Part shown: piece after piece, positions 8,944 through 18,407 of the stretch
How positions within the stretch are numbered: position 1 is the first letter of the stretch
Layout of the letters: each line of letters opens with the position of its first letter
Assembly: GCF_033705735.1 (NCBI RefSeq)
Contig: NZ_CP131131.1
Coordinates: 62,001 to 126,000, forward strand
Length of the DNA stretch: 64,000 nt
Direction of reading: 5' to 3'
Origin: Shinella zoogloeoides
Lineage (GTDB): Bacteria; Pseudomonadota; Alphaproteobacteria; Rhizobiales; Rhizobiaceae
Program-made: the position numbers and the translations under genes
The notes under the pieces: model-generated
Seen by the model: only the letters and a program-made list of their open reading frames with translations
Told to the model about the DNA's origin: nothing
Database searches by the model: none

Positions 8944-10080
8944 ATGAAGATACGCGATTTCGGCGTCGAGATCTGGATGAACCGCTATGAAAACCATTGC
9001 GAGCTCAATCTCGCGGAAACCTGCGTCGAATCGCTGACGGTCGCCGAGCTGCTCGACATGGCCGGCAAGCGCGACGACATCCTGTCCGAGCTGCTGCCGA
9101 TGAAGCTTACCTACGGCGCGATCGAGGGCAGCGACCGGCTGCGCGGACAGATCGCCGGCCTTTACGAGAAGCAGGCGATCGAGAATGTCGTCGTCACCCA
9201 TGGCGCGATCGGCGCCAATGCGCTGGTGCACGAGACGCTGGTGGAGCCCGGCGACCGCGTCGTCTCGGTCCTGCCCACCTACCAGCAGCACTATTCGATC
9301 CCCGAAAGCTTCGGGGCGGATGTCGGCATTCTCAAGCTGACGCCCGAGCACGGCTTCCTGCCGGATCTTGCCGAGCTGCGCCGCCTTGCCACGCCCGGCA
9401 CGAAGCTCATCTGCCTCAACAACCCCAACAATCCGACCGGCTCGCTGATGGATCGCGACTTCCTCTCGCAGGTCGTCGAGATCGCGCGCGGCTGCGGCGC
9501 CTGGATCCTCTGCGACGAGGTCTATCGCGGCACGGACCAGCAGGGCGACGGCATGACGGCCTCCATCGCCGATCTTTATGAAAAGGGCATCAGCACCGGC
9601 AGCATGTCGAAGACCTATTCGCTGGCGGGCCTCCGCCTCGGCTGGATCGTCGGGCCGAAGGCGCTGCTTCACAAGGTTTCCATCCATCGCGATTACAACA
9701 CGATCAGCGTCGGCATGCTGGACGACCATTTCGCAGCCATCGCGCTGGAAAATCGCGACAAGATTCTTGCGCGCAGCCATGAGATCACCCGGCGCAACCT
9801 TGCCATCCTCGCCGAATGGGTGGAGGGCGAGCCGCTGATTTCCTGGGTGAAGCCGAAATCCGGCACGACCGCGCTCCTGAAATACGACCTCCCGCTCACT
9901 TCCGAAGCCTTCTGCACCAGGCTGCTGGAGCGCACCGGCGTCATGCTGACACCCGGCAGCGCCATGGACATGGAAGGCTATCTTCGCATCGGCTACGCCA
10001 ATGGCGAAGCGATCCTGCGCGAGGGCCTGAAGCGCTTCACCGCCTTCCTGCGCGAGGAGCAGGCCGCGCGCGCCGCATAG
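8944..10080 (+). CDS. Class I/II PLP-dependent aminotransferase
   Basis: A 378-residue fold-type I aminotransferase. Visible signatures are NNPNNPTG at 159-166, DEVYRG at 191-196, and the PLP-binding Lys223 in SMSKTYSLAGLRLGW. These fit the aspartate/aromatic aminotransferase branch, which also includes capreomycidine-synthase-like and MalY-like enzymes, so the substrate remains open. RBS AAGGA precedes the ATG. The divergent HTH-cupin regulator probably controls it. A perfect 11-bp stem-loop follows 24 bases after the stop and may end the transcript, though it lacks a T-tract. Confidence 0.82.
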   Translation: MKIRDFGVEIWMNRYENHCELNLAETCVESLTVAELLDMAGKRDDILSELLPMKLTYGAIEGSDRLRGQIAGLYEKQAIENVVVTHGAIGANALVHETLVEPGDRVVSVLPTYQQHYSIPESFGADVGILKLTPEHGFLPDLAELRRLATPGTKLICLNNPNNPTGSLMDRDFLSQVVEIARGCGAWILCDEVYRGTDQQGDGMTASIADLYEKGISTGSMSKTYSLAGLRLGWIVGPKALLHKVSIHRDYNTISVGMLDDHFAAIALENRDKILARSHEITRRNLAILAEWVEGEPLISWVKPKSGTTALLKYDLPLTSEAFCTRLLERTGVMLTPGSAMDMEGYLRIGYANGEAILREGLKRFTAFLREEQAARAA

Positions 10081-10103
10081 CTGCTTCGTTAATGAAACCT
10101 TAC

Positions 10104-10130
10104 TCACCCATGCATTCACTGCATGGGTGA
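10104..10130. other. Perfect stem-loop between aminotransferase and DUF1127 genes
   Basis: An 11-bp perfect inverted repeat, arms 10104-10114 and 10120-10130, with a 5-base loop (TTCAC). No T-tract follows, so it is a poor intrinsic terminator. It could be an mRNA 3' stabiliser or an operator. Confidence 0.55.
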
Positions 10131-10242
10131 CGTGTCAGCTTCGCGCTTTTCCGCAGCGCAGCATGACGGTACAAGGCGGCCATCGAAAGACGCGGCGCCA
10201 CGGACCGGTGCCGAACAGAGAGCCCTACGAAAGGGGATCATC

Positions 10243-10389
10243 ATGAACATGGCACGTTCCTTCAACAATTGGCGCAAGTACCGTCAGACCGTCAACGAAC
10301 TCGACCGCATGTCCGCTCGCGAACTGCGCGACCTCGGCATCGAGCGTTCGGAAATCAAGGCTGTCGCCCGCGCCGCCGTCGGCTTCTGA
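10243..10389 (+). CDS. DUF1127 small protein
   Basis: A 48-residue protein, almost entirely the DUF1127 motif (SFNNWRKYRQTVNELDRMSA followed by RELRDLGIERSEIKAVAR). It is very basic, with no signal peptide or membrane segment. The ATG at 10243 has AAGGGG 6 bases upstream; a longer in-frame reading from 10123 lacks an RBS. Some members of the family in alphaproteobacteria bind RNA and affect RNA turnover and phosphate or carbon metabolism. In Rhodobacter a DUF1127 gene is co-transcribed with the CcsR small RNAs. The same pairing appears here: a terminator, then a cluster of CCTCCTCCC hairpins. Confidence 0.88.
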   Translation: MNMARSFNNWRKYRQTVNELDRMSARELRDLGIERSEIKAVARAAVGF

Positions 10390-10412
10390 CCGACGCCGCA
10401 AGGCAAGATTTC

Positions 10413-10442
10413 AAAAACGCCCGCCTTCCGGCGGGCGTTTTT
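10413..10442 (+). terminator. Rho-independent terminator after DUF1127 gene
   Basis: Stem CGCCCGCC at 10418-10425 with GGCGGGCG at 10430-10437, loop TTCC, then five T. An A-run on the left makes it usable from either side. Confidence 0.88.
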
Positions 10443-10572
10443 GCATGTGCGAACGAATCACCTCGGCGAGACTTAATTCAACGGAATTGAGATATACGTT
10501 ACGCGCATAACGCATAGCTGCATTGCAAAACGGTGCCTATGAAATAATCAGGAATCGGATATAGTCACACTT

Positions 10573-10728
10573 ATCGAAGCAACGTACCTCCTCCCACGAA
10601 GCTTCGATGGATGCAGAAGGCCTACTCCTCCTCCCAGGGCCGACTGCGGGAATGACGACACTCCTCCTCCCAGTCGTCATTCGGTTCTATCGGAAAGCCT
10701 GCCGCACCTCCTCCCGCGGCAGGCTTTT
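10573..10728 (+). ncRNA. CCUCCUCCC-hairpin small RNA cluster (alpha-r14/CcsR type)
   Basis: Four consecutive stem-loops each expose CCTCCTCCC, the complement of a Shine-Dalgarno sequence. Motifs are at 10587-10595, 10627-10635, 10663-10671 and 10707-10715. Stems: ATCGAAGC/GCTTCGAT at 10573-10580/10601-10608; a short GGCC pair around 10619-10641; AATGACGAC/GTCGTCATT at 10651-10659/10673-10681; and an 11-bp stem at 10695-10705/10716-10726. The last stem has TTTT at its end and doubles as a terminator. This matches the anti-SD RNAs known as alpha-r14/NfeR1 in Sinorhizobium and CcsR in Rhodobacter. Whether it is one transcript or several, and the exact 5' end, cannot be seen. No protein-coding frame explains the region. 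Confidence 0.85.
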
Positions 10729-10825
10729 CCGCTTCTGGACCTGAGTTTTCTCAAAGAACAGTTCGAACGCTGGCGGGCCGGGTTTGGCGGATGTGTCCCT
10801 GCTCTCCGTCATTATGCCCTACCTC

Positions 10826-10860
10826 TCCCTCGTCATGCTCGGGCTTGACCCGAGCATCCA
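10826..10860. repeat. Palindromic repeat (TCGGGCTTGACCCGA family, copy 2)
   Basis: Perfect 9-bp arms ATGCTCGGG (10835-10843) and CCCGAGCAT (10849-10857) around CTTGA. The preceding CTCTCCCTCGTC also matches copy 1 at 3951. It lies downstream of the parA-like gene. Confidence 0.72.
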
Positions 10861-10922
10861 TCCTGTCGGTAGAGACGGGTGCAGAAGCGTGGAAGGCGGG
10901 AACGCCGAAAGGAAGCGGTGCC

Positions 10923-11627
10923 TCAGGCGACGTTGCGAAGGCCCGGAATGCCGGCATGTCGCGCGGCGGGTATCTGCTGCAGCACTTCCAGCGCCAGCGC
11001 GCGGGCATTCTCCTGGGCCTTGTCCAGATTGCTGACGCGGCGCGCATCCATCGAATAGAGCGTGCCGCCGCAGCCGAACATGTCGCGGAAAGCGGAGCGT
11101 TCGATGATCGGCGTTTCGAGAAGGTGCACGCGCCGGGCGGCGAGCAGGTCCTTGACGGCGTTCATCGCGCGCGTCGTCACCATCGAGTTGACGCGCGTCA
11201 GCACGACGGAATGGCGGATGCGGATATCGGCCTTGTCCTCGAGATATTGCAGGAGCTCGATAACATTGGCACCGCCCTGGGCGTCCATGGCCGACCCCTG
11301 CACGGGGATCAGCACATAGTCGGCATGGCCGACCGCCTTGGCGAGCAGCGAGGAGCGCGAGCCCGGCAGGTCGATCAGCACGAAATCGGCGCGCGTCTTC
11401 TCCTCGGTGAGCTGCCGGTCGATCGAGTTCATGGTGACGTAGGGCACCACGGTCAGCTTGCCGAGCGCGCTTTGCGACGTCTCGTACCAGCGGGTGATCC
11501 AGTGCTGCGGATCGGCGTCGAGCACCGAGACGCGGAAGCCGAGGCGGGCAAGCTCGGTGGCGAGCAGCAGCACCGCCGTCGTCTTGCCGGCGCCGCCCTT
11601 GGTATTGGCGAAGGTGATGACGGGCAT
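10923..11627 (-). CDS. ParA/MinD-family ATPase next to chemotaxis cluster
   Basis: A 234-residue P-loop ATPase. It has a deviant Walker A, KGGAGKTT, near residue 10 with the signature lysine, and a Walker A' DADPQHW near residue 38. A FVLIDLPGS strand serves as Walker B. No HTH domain is present, so it belongs to the short ParA/VirC1/MinD type that positions cargo by nucleoid- or membrane-bound gradients. It lies 106 bases downstream of cheB on the same strand and may be part of the che transcript. ParA relatives in that setting (PpfA of Rhodobacter, ParC of Vibrio) place chemoreceptor clusters. No parB or parS is visible nearby, which argues against a plasmid partition role. Confidence 0.85.
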   Translation of the reverse strand: MPVITFANTKGGAGKTTAVLLLATELARLGFRVSVLDADPQHWITRWYETSQSALGKLTVVPYVTMNSIDRQLTEEKTRADFVLIDLPGSRSSLLAKAVGHADYVLIPVQGSAMDAQGGANVIELLQYLEDKADIRIRHSVVLTRVNSMVTTRAMNAVKDLLAARRVHLLETPIIERSAFRDMFGCGGTLYSMDARRVSNLDKAQENARALALEVLQQIPAARHAGIPGLRNVA

Positions 11628-11733
11628 GGGCTTCTCCGGATCGGTTCGTCGAGCCGGTCATCGCTCGGGCAGGCACCTTCGCATGGTGCTTCGCCACTTT
11701 CGCCCATCATGGTTAATGGTGGATGAAAATGCC

Positions 11734-12822
11734 CTATCTGCGCCGGTCCGCCGCGAGGATTTCGCGGGCGATCTGGTCGAGCGGCAGGATCCTGTCGACC
11801 CCGCCATGGGCGATCGCTTCCTTCGGCATGCCGAAGACGATGGAGGACGCCTCGTCCTGCGCAACGGTATAGGCGCCCGCCTGGTGCATCTCGGCCATGC
11901 CGCGCGCGCCGTCGTCGCCCATTCCGGTCATGATGACGCCCATGGCGTTGGCGCCCGCGGCGCGGGCCGCCGAGCGGAAGAGCACGTCAACGGATGGCCG
12001 GTGGCGGGAGACGAGAGGCCCCTCGCGCACCGCGACATGGTAGCGCGCGCCCTGCCGCTCCAGCATCAGGTGCCGGTCGCCGGGGGCGATCAGCACATGG
12101 CCGCGCAGCACGGGGTCGCCGTGCGCCGCTTCCTTGACTTCCACCTCGCAAAGGCTGTTCAGCCGCTTGGCGAAGGCGGCGGTGAATTTTTCCGGCATGT
12201 GCTGGACGATGACGATGCCCGGCGAATTGGCCGGCAACTGTTCGAGCAGCACGCGCAGCGCTTCCGTGCCGCCCGTGGAAGCGCCGATGCAGGCCACCAT
12301 TTCCGTCGTCTTGGCCATGGCCCGGCCGGAGGGGGGCGGCAGCACGGCATCGGCGGTGAGCTTGGCCGTGGGCCCGCTTGCCGCGGCGCTGCGCCGGTTC
12401 GCGCCGAGGCGGGCGACGGCCGCGCCCTTGACCGCCTCGCGGATGCGCGTGCCGGATTCGGCAAGATGGTCGGCCGCGCCGATCTTCGGCTTGAGGATGA
12501 TGTCGACGGCGCCGGCTTCCAGCGCCTGCATCAGCGTCTCGGAGCCCTCTTCCGTCAGCGAGGAGCACATGACGACGGGGATCGGCCGCTGCGACATGAT
12601 CTTGCGCAGGAAGGTGATGCCGTCCATGCGCGGCATTTCCACGTCGAGCGTGATGACGTCGGGCAGCTCCTCCTGGATCTTCTTCGCCGCCATGAAGGGG
12701 TCGGAGGCCGCGCCCATCACTTCGATCTCGGGGTCCTCTTCCAGCACATGGGTCAGCGCCTGGCGCACGCTCGCCGAGTCGTCGATGATGAGAACGCGGA
12801 TTTTCTTGGCCGGAAGGGGCAT
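11734..12822 (-). CDS. cheB: Chemotaxis response regulator protein-glutamate methylesterase CheB
   Basis: A 362-residue protein: an N-terminal receiver (DD at 14-15, phospho-acceptor Asp60 in [11 protein letters not shown], conserved Lys in ILKPKIG), a linker of about 55 residues, then the methylesterase/deamidase domain. That domain has the nucleophile motif GASTGG, the active-site VQHMP histidine and MTGMGDDGA. It removes methyl groups from receptors when phosphorylated by CheA. The ATG at 12822 overlaps the cheR stop as TGATG, so the two are translationally coupled. A longer in-frame reading upstream is only a shadow of cheR. It is the last che gene before the parA-like gene. Confidence 0.96.
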   Translation of the reverse strand: MPLPAKKIRVLIIDDSASVRQALTHVLEEDPEIEVMGAASDPFMAAKKIQEELPDVITLDVEMPRMDGITFLRKIMSQRPIPVVMCSSLTEEGSETLMQALEAGAVDIILKPKIGAADHLAESGTRIREAVKGAAVARLGANRRSAAASGPTAKLTADAVLPPPSGRAMAKTTEMVACIGASTGGTEALRVLLEQLPANSPGIVIVQHMPEKFTAAFAKRLNSLCEVEVKEAAHGDPVLRGHVLIAPGDRHLMLERQGARYHVAVREGPLVSRHRPSVDVLFRSAARAAGANAMGVIMTGMGDDGARGMAEMHQAGAYTVAQDEASSIVFGMPKEAIAHGGVDRILPLDQIAREILAADRRR

Positions 12823-13673
12823 CAGATCTTCTTGAAAACCGTGTTGGCGACCTGGCGCACCGGCAGGGGAATGCCGGTGACCGTTTCGGAATGGCCCACA
12901 TAGAGGAAACCGCCGGGGACAAGGCAATCGCAGAGCCGTGTCAGCACTTTCGCCTGTGTCGGCTTGTCGAAATAGATCAGCACGTTGCGGCAGAAGATCA
13001 TGTGCATCGGCTCGCCCACCTTGTAGGCGCCGTCCATGAGGTTCATGCGGGCAAAGCCGATGGTCGAGCGAAGGCGGGGATGGATGCGCACCTCGCCGCG
13101 CGCGGCATCGCGCGAGATCATCACGTGGCGCCGCTGGAGTTCGGCCGGCACGGGCTGGACCATGTCGCGCGGATAGACGCCGCGGCGGGCGGCGGCCAGC
13201 ACATCGGTCGAAAGGTCCGTCGCGAGAATCCGGTAGTCGATGCCGGATGTGGCATCGGCGAAATCCTGCATGACCATCGCCATCGTATAGGGCTCGGCGC
13301 CGATCGAGCAGGCGGCGCTCCACAGGCGCAGCCGCTTGTGCCCGGCCGCGACCAGCTCCGGCAGGCCGGTCCGCTCCATGAAGTCGAAATGCTTCGGCTC
13401 GCGGAAGAAGTCCGTCTTGTTGGTCGTCACCGCGTCGATCAGGAAGATCGCTTCCTTCTCGATGCCGCCATGCTTGAAGAGATAGTCGCAATAGGCGTTG
13501 AAGCTGGGGATGCCGGTGGCCCGCAGGCGTCGCCGTAGGCGGCCCTCCAGCATGGTCAGCTTGGTGATCGGCATCTTGATGCCGCTATAGTCGTAGATAT
13601 ATCGCGACAGGGCCTCGAAATTCCGGCTGCTCAAGCCGTCTTCGCCCGCCTGCGCCCGCAATGCTGCTCCCAC
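12822..13673 (-). CDS. cheR: Chemotaxis protein methyltransferase CheR
   Basis: A 283-residue SAM-dependent methyltransferase that methylates receptor glutamates. It has an N-terminal all-helical domain (residues about 15-75, [16 protein letters not shown]) and a Rossmann domain with the SAM-binding [17 protein letters not shown] and the [14 protein letters not shown] motif. The usual CSTGEEPYS is altered to CSIGAEPYT, replacing the first glutamate. The GTG start is supported by GGAG 6 bases upstream. It overlaps cheB by one base and follows cheW within 16 bases. Confidence 0.95.
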   Translation of the reverse strand: MGAALRAQAGEDGLSSRNFEALSRYIYDYSGIKMPITKLTMLEGRLRRRLRATGIPSFNAYCDYLFKHGGIEKEAIFLIDAVTTNKTDFFREPKHFDFMERTGLPELVAAGHKRLRLWSAACSIGAEPYTMAMVMQDFADATSGIDYRILATDLSTDVLAAARRGVYPRDMVQPVPAELQRRHVMISRDAARGEVRIHPRLRSTIGFARMNLMDGAYKVGEPMHMIFCRNVLIYFDKPTQAKVLTRLCDCLVPGGFLYVGHSETVTGIPLPVRQVANTVFKKI

Positions 13674-13689
13674 ACCCGTCTCCTCGAGA

Positions 13690-14184
13690 TTACGCCGTCG
13701 CGGCGAGGCGGTTCGCCGTTCCCATCATCGCCACTTCCGCGCTGGAGAAGAGGCGGGCGAGATCGACGATGACGACGAAGCCGCCATCGCGGCGCACGAC
13801 ACCGGCAATGTAGTCGGAGGGCCAGCGCACGCCGATGTCCGGCGCACCCTCGATCTCCTCCGCGCGGAAGGGAATGACCTCGTAGACGCGGTCGGCGACG
13901 AGGCCGAGCGTCAGGGTCTTCTCGCCGATCGGCACGTCGAGCACGAGCGCGCGCGTGTGCGGCGTCCTCTCCGTCTTCGTCATGCCGAGACGGAGACGTA
14001 GATCGATGACCGGCACGCCCTGGCCGCGCACGTCCCGGAGCCCGAGCAGATAGTCCGGCCCATGCGGGATCCTGAAGGCTTCCTCATGATCGAGGATTTC
14101 CCGGACCACCGAGACGGGGACCGCGAAGACCTCGTTGTCGAGGGAGAAGGTGACGTACTGGGATTCGGAGGACGTGCCGGCCAT
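13690..14184 (-). CDS. cheW: CheW-type coupling protein (second)
   Basis: About 164 residues forming a single CheW domain (YVTFSLDNEVFAVPVSVVREIL, then VRGQGVPVIDLRLRLGM and VIVDLARLF). It couples receptors to CheA. The start is ambiguous. ATG at 14184 is given here, but a TTG at 14190 overlapping the upstream receptor's TGA has AGGGA at a better distance; that AGGGA is also forced by the receptor's conserved C-terminal codons. It is one of two cheW genes in the cluster, each sitting directly beside a receptor gene. The two CheW sequences are clearly divergent. Confidence 0.92.
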   Translation of the reverse strand: MAGTSSESQYVTFSLDNEVFAVPVSVVREILDHEEAFRIPHGPDYLLGLRDVRGQGVPVIDLRLRLGMTKTERTPHTRALVLDVPIGEKTLTLGLVADRVYEVIPFRAEEIEGAPDIGVRWPSDYIAGVVRRDGGFVVIVDLARLFSSAEVAMMGTANRLAATA

Positions 14185-14186
14185 GA

Positions 14187-15992
14187 TCAAGCGCTTTCCC
14201 TGAAATCTGCGTCGTCGGCATCCGGGCCGCCCATCGACATGTCGAGGGCAAAGCCGCGGGCGCGGGCCTGCTGGGCATTGACGCTGTTGTCGGACTTGCG
14301 GGTGGGTGTGGCCGCGGACTTGGCGGCCGGGCGTGTCGCTGCCGGCGCCGGGCGGCGCTGGGCGGAAGCCGGGGCGCCCGCCGCGCGGTCGACGCGGAAG
14401 AAGGCGATGGAGGTCTGCAGTTCCTCGGCCTGGGCGGCGAGCTCTTCCGAAGTGCCGGACATTTCTTCCGACGCACCGGCATTCTGCTGCGTCACCTTGT
14501 CGAGCTGCTGGATTGCCTCGTTGATCTGCGAGGCGCCGATATCCTGCTCGCGGCAGGCGGCGGAGATCTCGGAGACCAGCTCGGCGGTCTTGCGGATATC
14601 GGGCACCAGCCGGTTCAGCATGTCGCCGGCTTCCGTTGCGACGGAGACGGTCTGGCCGGACAGCGTGCTGATCTCGGCGGCCGCCGCCTGGCTGCGCTCG
14701 GCGAGCTTGCGCACTTCCGAGGCGACGACGGCAAAGCCCTTGCCGTGCTCGCCGGCACGGGCGGCTTCCACCGCGGCATTGAGGGCGAGGAGGTCCGTCT
14801 GGCGGGCGATTTCCTGCACGATGGAGATCTTTTCCGCGATGGTGCGCATGGCGCCGACGGCGCGACCGACCGCTTCGCCGGAAGCTTCCGCGTCCTTGGC
14901 GGACTGGCGGGCGATCTTCTCGGTCTGGGCGGCGTTGTCGGCGTTCTGCTTGATGTTCGCGGCCATCTCTTCCATCGAGGCGGAGGCCTCTTCGGCGGAG
15001 GAGGCCTGCTCGGTCGCGCCCTGCGAGAGCTGCTCGGAGCTGGCCGAAAGCTCCTGGCTGCCCGAGGAGACGTTGTTGGCTGCCGAAAGCGCGTCGGCGA
15101 CGACGCCGCGCAGGCGCTCCACCATGCTTTCCAGCGAAATGCCCAGCGTATCCTTGTCGGAGAGGGCCTTCGGCGTCACGGTCAGGTCACCATTGGCGAT
15201 CTGGTCGGCGATGGTGGCCGTGTTGCGCAGGTTGCCGGTCATCACGTTGATCGTGTCGACAAGGTCCTTGATCTCGTCATTGGTCCTGATCTCGACATTC
15301 TGGTCGAGGTCGCCTACCGCGACGGCTTCCGCGACGTTCCGGATCTTGCGCAGGCCGGTATTGATGCCGAGCGCGATCCAGAGGGCGGCGCCGACGGAAA
15401 GGACGAGGGCGGAGAGGGTCAGGATGACGAGCGTGTAGAACGCCGTCTCGTAGCCGGCATCGGCGACCGTGTCGGAATCCTTGATCGCCTGTTCGGTCAG
15501 GTTGGCGAGAGCGGCCGTCATGCCGTCCAGCTTGTCGGCGGCGACGGCGCCTTCCGTCTGATTGATCTCGAGCGCCATGTCGCGCTGGCCGGAGGCCATC
15601 AGCGAGACGATCCTGTCGTTGATGGCGAGGTAGTCGTCCCAGAAGTCGCGAATCTCCTGCCACTTGGCCTTGAATTCGCCGGTCGCGTCGTTCTGGCCGT
15701 CGTTCAGCGCCTTTTCGAAGGCCTCCCGTTCGGCCGCGATGGTGGCCTTCGCCTTGTTCGTCCGCTCCAGCGTCGTCGCGAGCAGAAGGTCGGCCTCGGC
15801 AAGGCCCAGTCCGTCGAAGGCGGCCGCGAGGTCGTTGGAATAGTCGTCCTGCTGAATCGGGCCTTCGATGAGGTCGTTGCGCAGGGTGTTCATTTCGCTG
15901 AGGCTGCGGATACCGATGCCGGCCGAAATACAAAGAAGGGCGATGAGGAAGCCGAAGGCGAGGCCCAGCTTCAACTTGATGGTAAGGCGCAT
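14187..15992 (-). CDS. Methyl-accepting chemotaxis protein (tandem copy A)
   Basis: A 601-residue membrane chemoreceptor. It has TM1 at about 10-30, a periplasmic 4-helix-bundle sensor to about 187, TM2 at about 188-212, a HAMP domain to about 265, and a cytoplasmic signalling domain with the tip sequence [20 protein letters not shown]. The C-terminus ends in a 22-residue tail ([19 protein letters not shown]) shared with the next receptor; it lacks the NWETF-type CheR tether. RBS AAGGAGA precedes the ATG. About 218 residues of the signalling domain are identical to copy B, while the sensor domains differ, pointing to duplication followed by gene conversion. Confidence 0.95.
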   Translation of the reverse strand: MRLTIKLKLGLAFGFLIALLCISAGIGIRSLSEMNTLRNDLIEGPIQQDDYSNDLAAAFDGLGLAEADLLLATTLERTNKAKATIAAEREAFEKALNDGQNDATGEFKAKWQEIRDFWDDYLAINDRIVSLMASGQRDMALEINQTEGAVAADKLDGMTAALANLTEQAIKDSDTVADAGYETAFYTLVILTLSALVLSVGAALWIALGINTGLRKIRNVAEAVAVGDLDQNVEIRTNDEIKDLVDTINVMTGNLRNTATIADQIANGDLTVTPKALSDKDTLGISLESMVERLRGVVADALSAANNVSSGSQELSASSEQLSQGATEQASSAEEASASMEEMAANIKQNADNAAQTEKIARQSAKDAEASGEAVGRAVGAMRTIAEKISIVQEIARQTDLLALNAAVEAARAGEHGKGFAVVASEVRKLAERSQAAAAEISTLSGQTVSVATEAGDMLNRLVPDIRKTAELVSEISAACREQDIGASQINEAIQQLDKVTQQNAGASEEMSGTSEELAAQAEELQTSIAFFRVDRAAGAPASAQRRPAPAATRPAAKSAATPTRKSDNSVNAQQARARGFALDMSMGGPDADDADFRESA

Positions 15993-16176
15993 CCTGTTCT
16001 CCTTGCAGATGCCTGTTGAGGGCGGAGCGGCCGCAACGCGACGCTCCCATGCGTGAAGACCGATACACTCACCCTTCCGCGGGCCGCCGGAGCAGCCCTT
16101 TCGCCGGCGCTGACATGCGCCGCTGTCGATTGCACGGCGCGCCCGTTGCCGGGCGCGCCGCCATCATTGGTTCCGA

Positions 16177-17871
16177 TCAGGCGCTTTCCCTGAAATCTGC
16201 ATCGTCGGCATCCGGGCCGCCCATCGACATGTCGAGGGAGAAGCCGTTGCCGCGCGCCGCCTTGGCGCTCGACGGCGCGGGGCGATGGGCAGGGCTCGCG
16301 GCCGGCCGCTTGGCGGCGGGAGCGGCCATCTTCGCAGCGGTCGCCCGCAGCCGGTCGGCGTGGTTCGGTTCCTTGCGGGCACCGTCGACGCGGAAGAAGG
16401 CGATGGAGGTCTGCAGCTCTTCGGCCTGGGCGGCAAGCTCCTCCGAGGTGCCGGACATCTCTTCCGACGCACCGGCATTCTGCTGCGTTACCTTGTCGAG
16501 CTGCTGGATCGCCTCGTTGATCTGCGAGGCGCCGATATCCTGCTCGCGGCAGGCGGCGGAGATCTCGGAGACCAGCTCGGCGGTCTTGCGGATATCGGGC
16601 ACCAGCCGGTTCAGCATGTCGCCGGCTTCCGTTGCGACGGAGACGGTCTGGCCGGACAGCGTGCTGATCTCGGCGGCGGCCGCCTGACTGCGCTCGGCGA
16701 GCTTGCGCACTTCCGAGGCGACGACGGCAAAGCCCTTGCCGTGCTCGCCGGCACGGGCGGCTTCCACCGCAGCGTTGAGGGCGAGAAGGTCCGTCTGGCG
16801 GGCGATTTCCTGCACGATGGAGATCTTCTCCGCGATGGTGCGCATGGCGCCGACGGCGCGGCCGACCGCTTCGCCGGATGCTTCCGCGTCCTTGGCGGAC
16901 TGACGGGCGATCTTCTCGGTCTGGGCGGCGTTGTCGGCGTTCTGCTTGATGTTCGCGGCCATTTCTTCCATCGAGGCGGAGGCCTCTTCGGCGGAGGAGG
17001 CCTGCTCGGTCGCGCCCTGCGAGAGCTGCTCGGAGCTGGAGGAGAGTTCCTGGCTGCCGGACGAGACGTTCTCGGAGGCGGAAAGCGCGTCTGCGACGAC
17101 GCCGCGCAGGCGCTCGATCATCGTGTTGACATGGCCGAGCATGTCGCCGATCTCGTCCTTCGTGGTGATGTCGGCAAAGCGGGTGAGGTCGCCGTCGGCG
17201 ACGGCCTGCACGGCGCTCGCAGCGCGGCCGAGGCCGCGGTTGATCGACAGGACGATCCAGGTGGCTGCAAGCGCTGCGATCAGAACCGCGATGGCGGCGG
17301 CTCCGATCATGACCGTCCGCGTGCTTTCATATTGCGCCTGGGCGCCGAGTTCGGCTTCGTCCAGGCGGCTTTCCTCGAGCTTGACGACTTCGCCGAGCAG
17401 CTTGTCGATCTCGTTGGTCACGGCGCGCGCATCGGTGTTCGAGATGCGGGTCGCGCCGTCCATGTCGCCGGCGAGCGCCAGCGCCCGGATGCGATCGTCG
17501 TTGCGGCGGAAATCGGTGGTGAAGGCGGAGAGCTTGTCCCACATCACCTTGCCCTGTTCCGTCGCCTTGGCGAGGATCTGCCCGAAGGTCGCGTCGAATT
17601 CCTTGCGCGCCTCGTCGCTGAGACCGATATAGCGGTTCGTCTCGGTGGTGCTTGCGGAAGACAGCATGTTCTTCTGCTGACGGATCTGCTGGAGTTGCAG
17701 GTTGTTCAGCGTCTGGGTGAGCTTCAGGCGCTCGGCCGGGCCGTTCAGCACGTCGCTGAGCGTCGTGTTGAGACCGCCGAGGCTCATGATACCGTAGCCC
17801 GCGGTGCCGAGAAGCACCGCGATCATGAAGCCGAATGTCAGGAACAGCTTGAGTTTTATGGTAAAGCGCAT
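16177..17871 (-). CDS. Methyl-accepting chemotaxis protein (tandem copy B)
   Basis: A 564-residue chemoreceptor with TM1 at about 9-30, a 4-helix-bundle periplasmic sensor, TM2 near 190-212, HAMP and the signalling domain. Its N-terminal dozen residues ([15 protein letters not shown]) resemble copy A ([15 protein letters not shown]), the sensor does not, and the signalling domain is identical over about 218 residues. The same C-terminal tail ([19 protein letters not shown]) is present. RBS CAGGAGA precedes the ATG. Between the two receptors is a 184-base spacer without an ORF. The ligand is unknown. Confidence 0.95.
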   Translation of the reverse strand: MRFTIKLKLFLTFGFMIAVLLGTAGYGIMSLGGLNTTLSDVLNGPAERLKLTQTLNNLQLQQIRQQKNMLSSASTTETNRYIGLSDEARKEFDATFGQILAKATEQGKVMWDKLSAFTTDFRRNDDRIRALALAGDMDGATRISNTDARAVTNEIDKLLGEVVKLEESRLDEAELGAQAQYESTRTVMIGAAAIAVLIAALAATWIVLSINRGLGRAASAVQAVADGDLTRFADITTKDEIGDMLGHVNTMIERLRGVVADALSASENVSSGSQELSSSSEQLSQGATEQASSAEEASASMEEMAANIKQNADNAAQTEKIARQSAKDAEASGEAVGRAVGAMRTIAEKISIVQEIARQTDLLALNAAVEAARAGEHGKGFAVVASEVRKLAERSQAAAAEISTLSGQTVSVATEAGDMLNRLVPDIRKTAELVSEISAACREQDIGASQINEAIQQLDKVTQQNAGASEEMSGTSEELAAQAEELQTSIAFFRVDGARKEPNHADRLRATAAKMAAPAAKRPAASPAHRPAPSSAKAARGNGFSLDMSMGGPDADDADFRESA

Positions 17872-17888
17872 GGGTCTCTCCTGAGTGC

Positions 17889-18407
17889 CTAGTTCGGCGC
17901 TTGCGCGTTGCCGGTGCGTTCCTTCCGAGAGGAAAAGATCGCGTGCAGATTCGGGACGATGATGAATTCGCCGCCCCGCTTGACGAGGCAGTTGATGTAG
18001 TCGGCGCGCCAGCGCATGCCGACGCTCGGCGGCGGCTCGCTGGCGACCTTCGGCAGGGTCGTGACTTCGTTGACCTTGTCGGTGCGGATGCCGACCAGCG
18101 TCGGTTCGTCGTCGAGGTCGAGCTCGATGACGACGATGCGGCTGTCTATGGTGGTTTCCGTCGCGTCCATGCCGAAGGCGAGACGGATGTCGGCGAGCGG
18201 GATCACCTTGCCGCGGAAGTTGATGACGCTGGACACGAAGGGCTTGCTGCCGGGAACGTGGGTCTCCGGCAGAAGGTCGAGGATTTCCTGCACGACGGTC
18301 GCCTCGATGGCGAAGGTCTCGCCGTTGAGGTTGAAGGTGAGGACGGAAAGGTCCTCCTCAACGCCCCAGATCGTGTCGTGGTCGAGTTTCCGTGCCGCTT
18401 CGCTCAT
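17889..18407 (-). CDS. cheW: CheW-type coupling protein (first)
   Basis: A 172-residue CheW-domain protein ([51 protein letters not shown]) bridging receptors and CheA. Its ATG overlaps the cheA stop by four bases and it lies 17 bases upstream of receptor copy B, so it is tightly coupled to both. Its N-terminal 20 residues precede the usual domain start. Confidence 0.95.
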   Translation of the reverse strand: MSEAARKLDHDTIWGVEEDLSVLTFNLNGETFAIEATVVQEILDLLPETHVPGSKPFVSSVINFRGKVIPLADIRLAFGMDATETTIDSRIVVIELDLDDEPTLVGIRTDKVNEVTTLPKVASEPPPSVGMRWRADYINCLVKRGGEFIIVPNLHAIFSSRKERTGNAQAPN

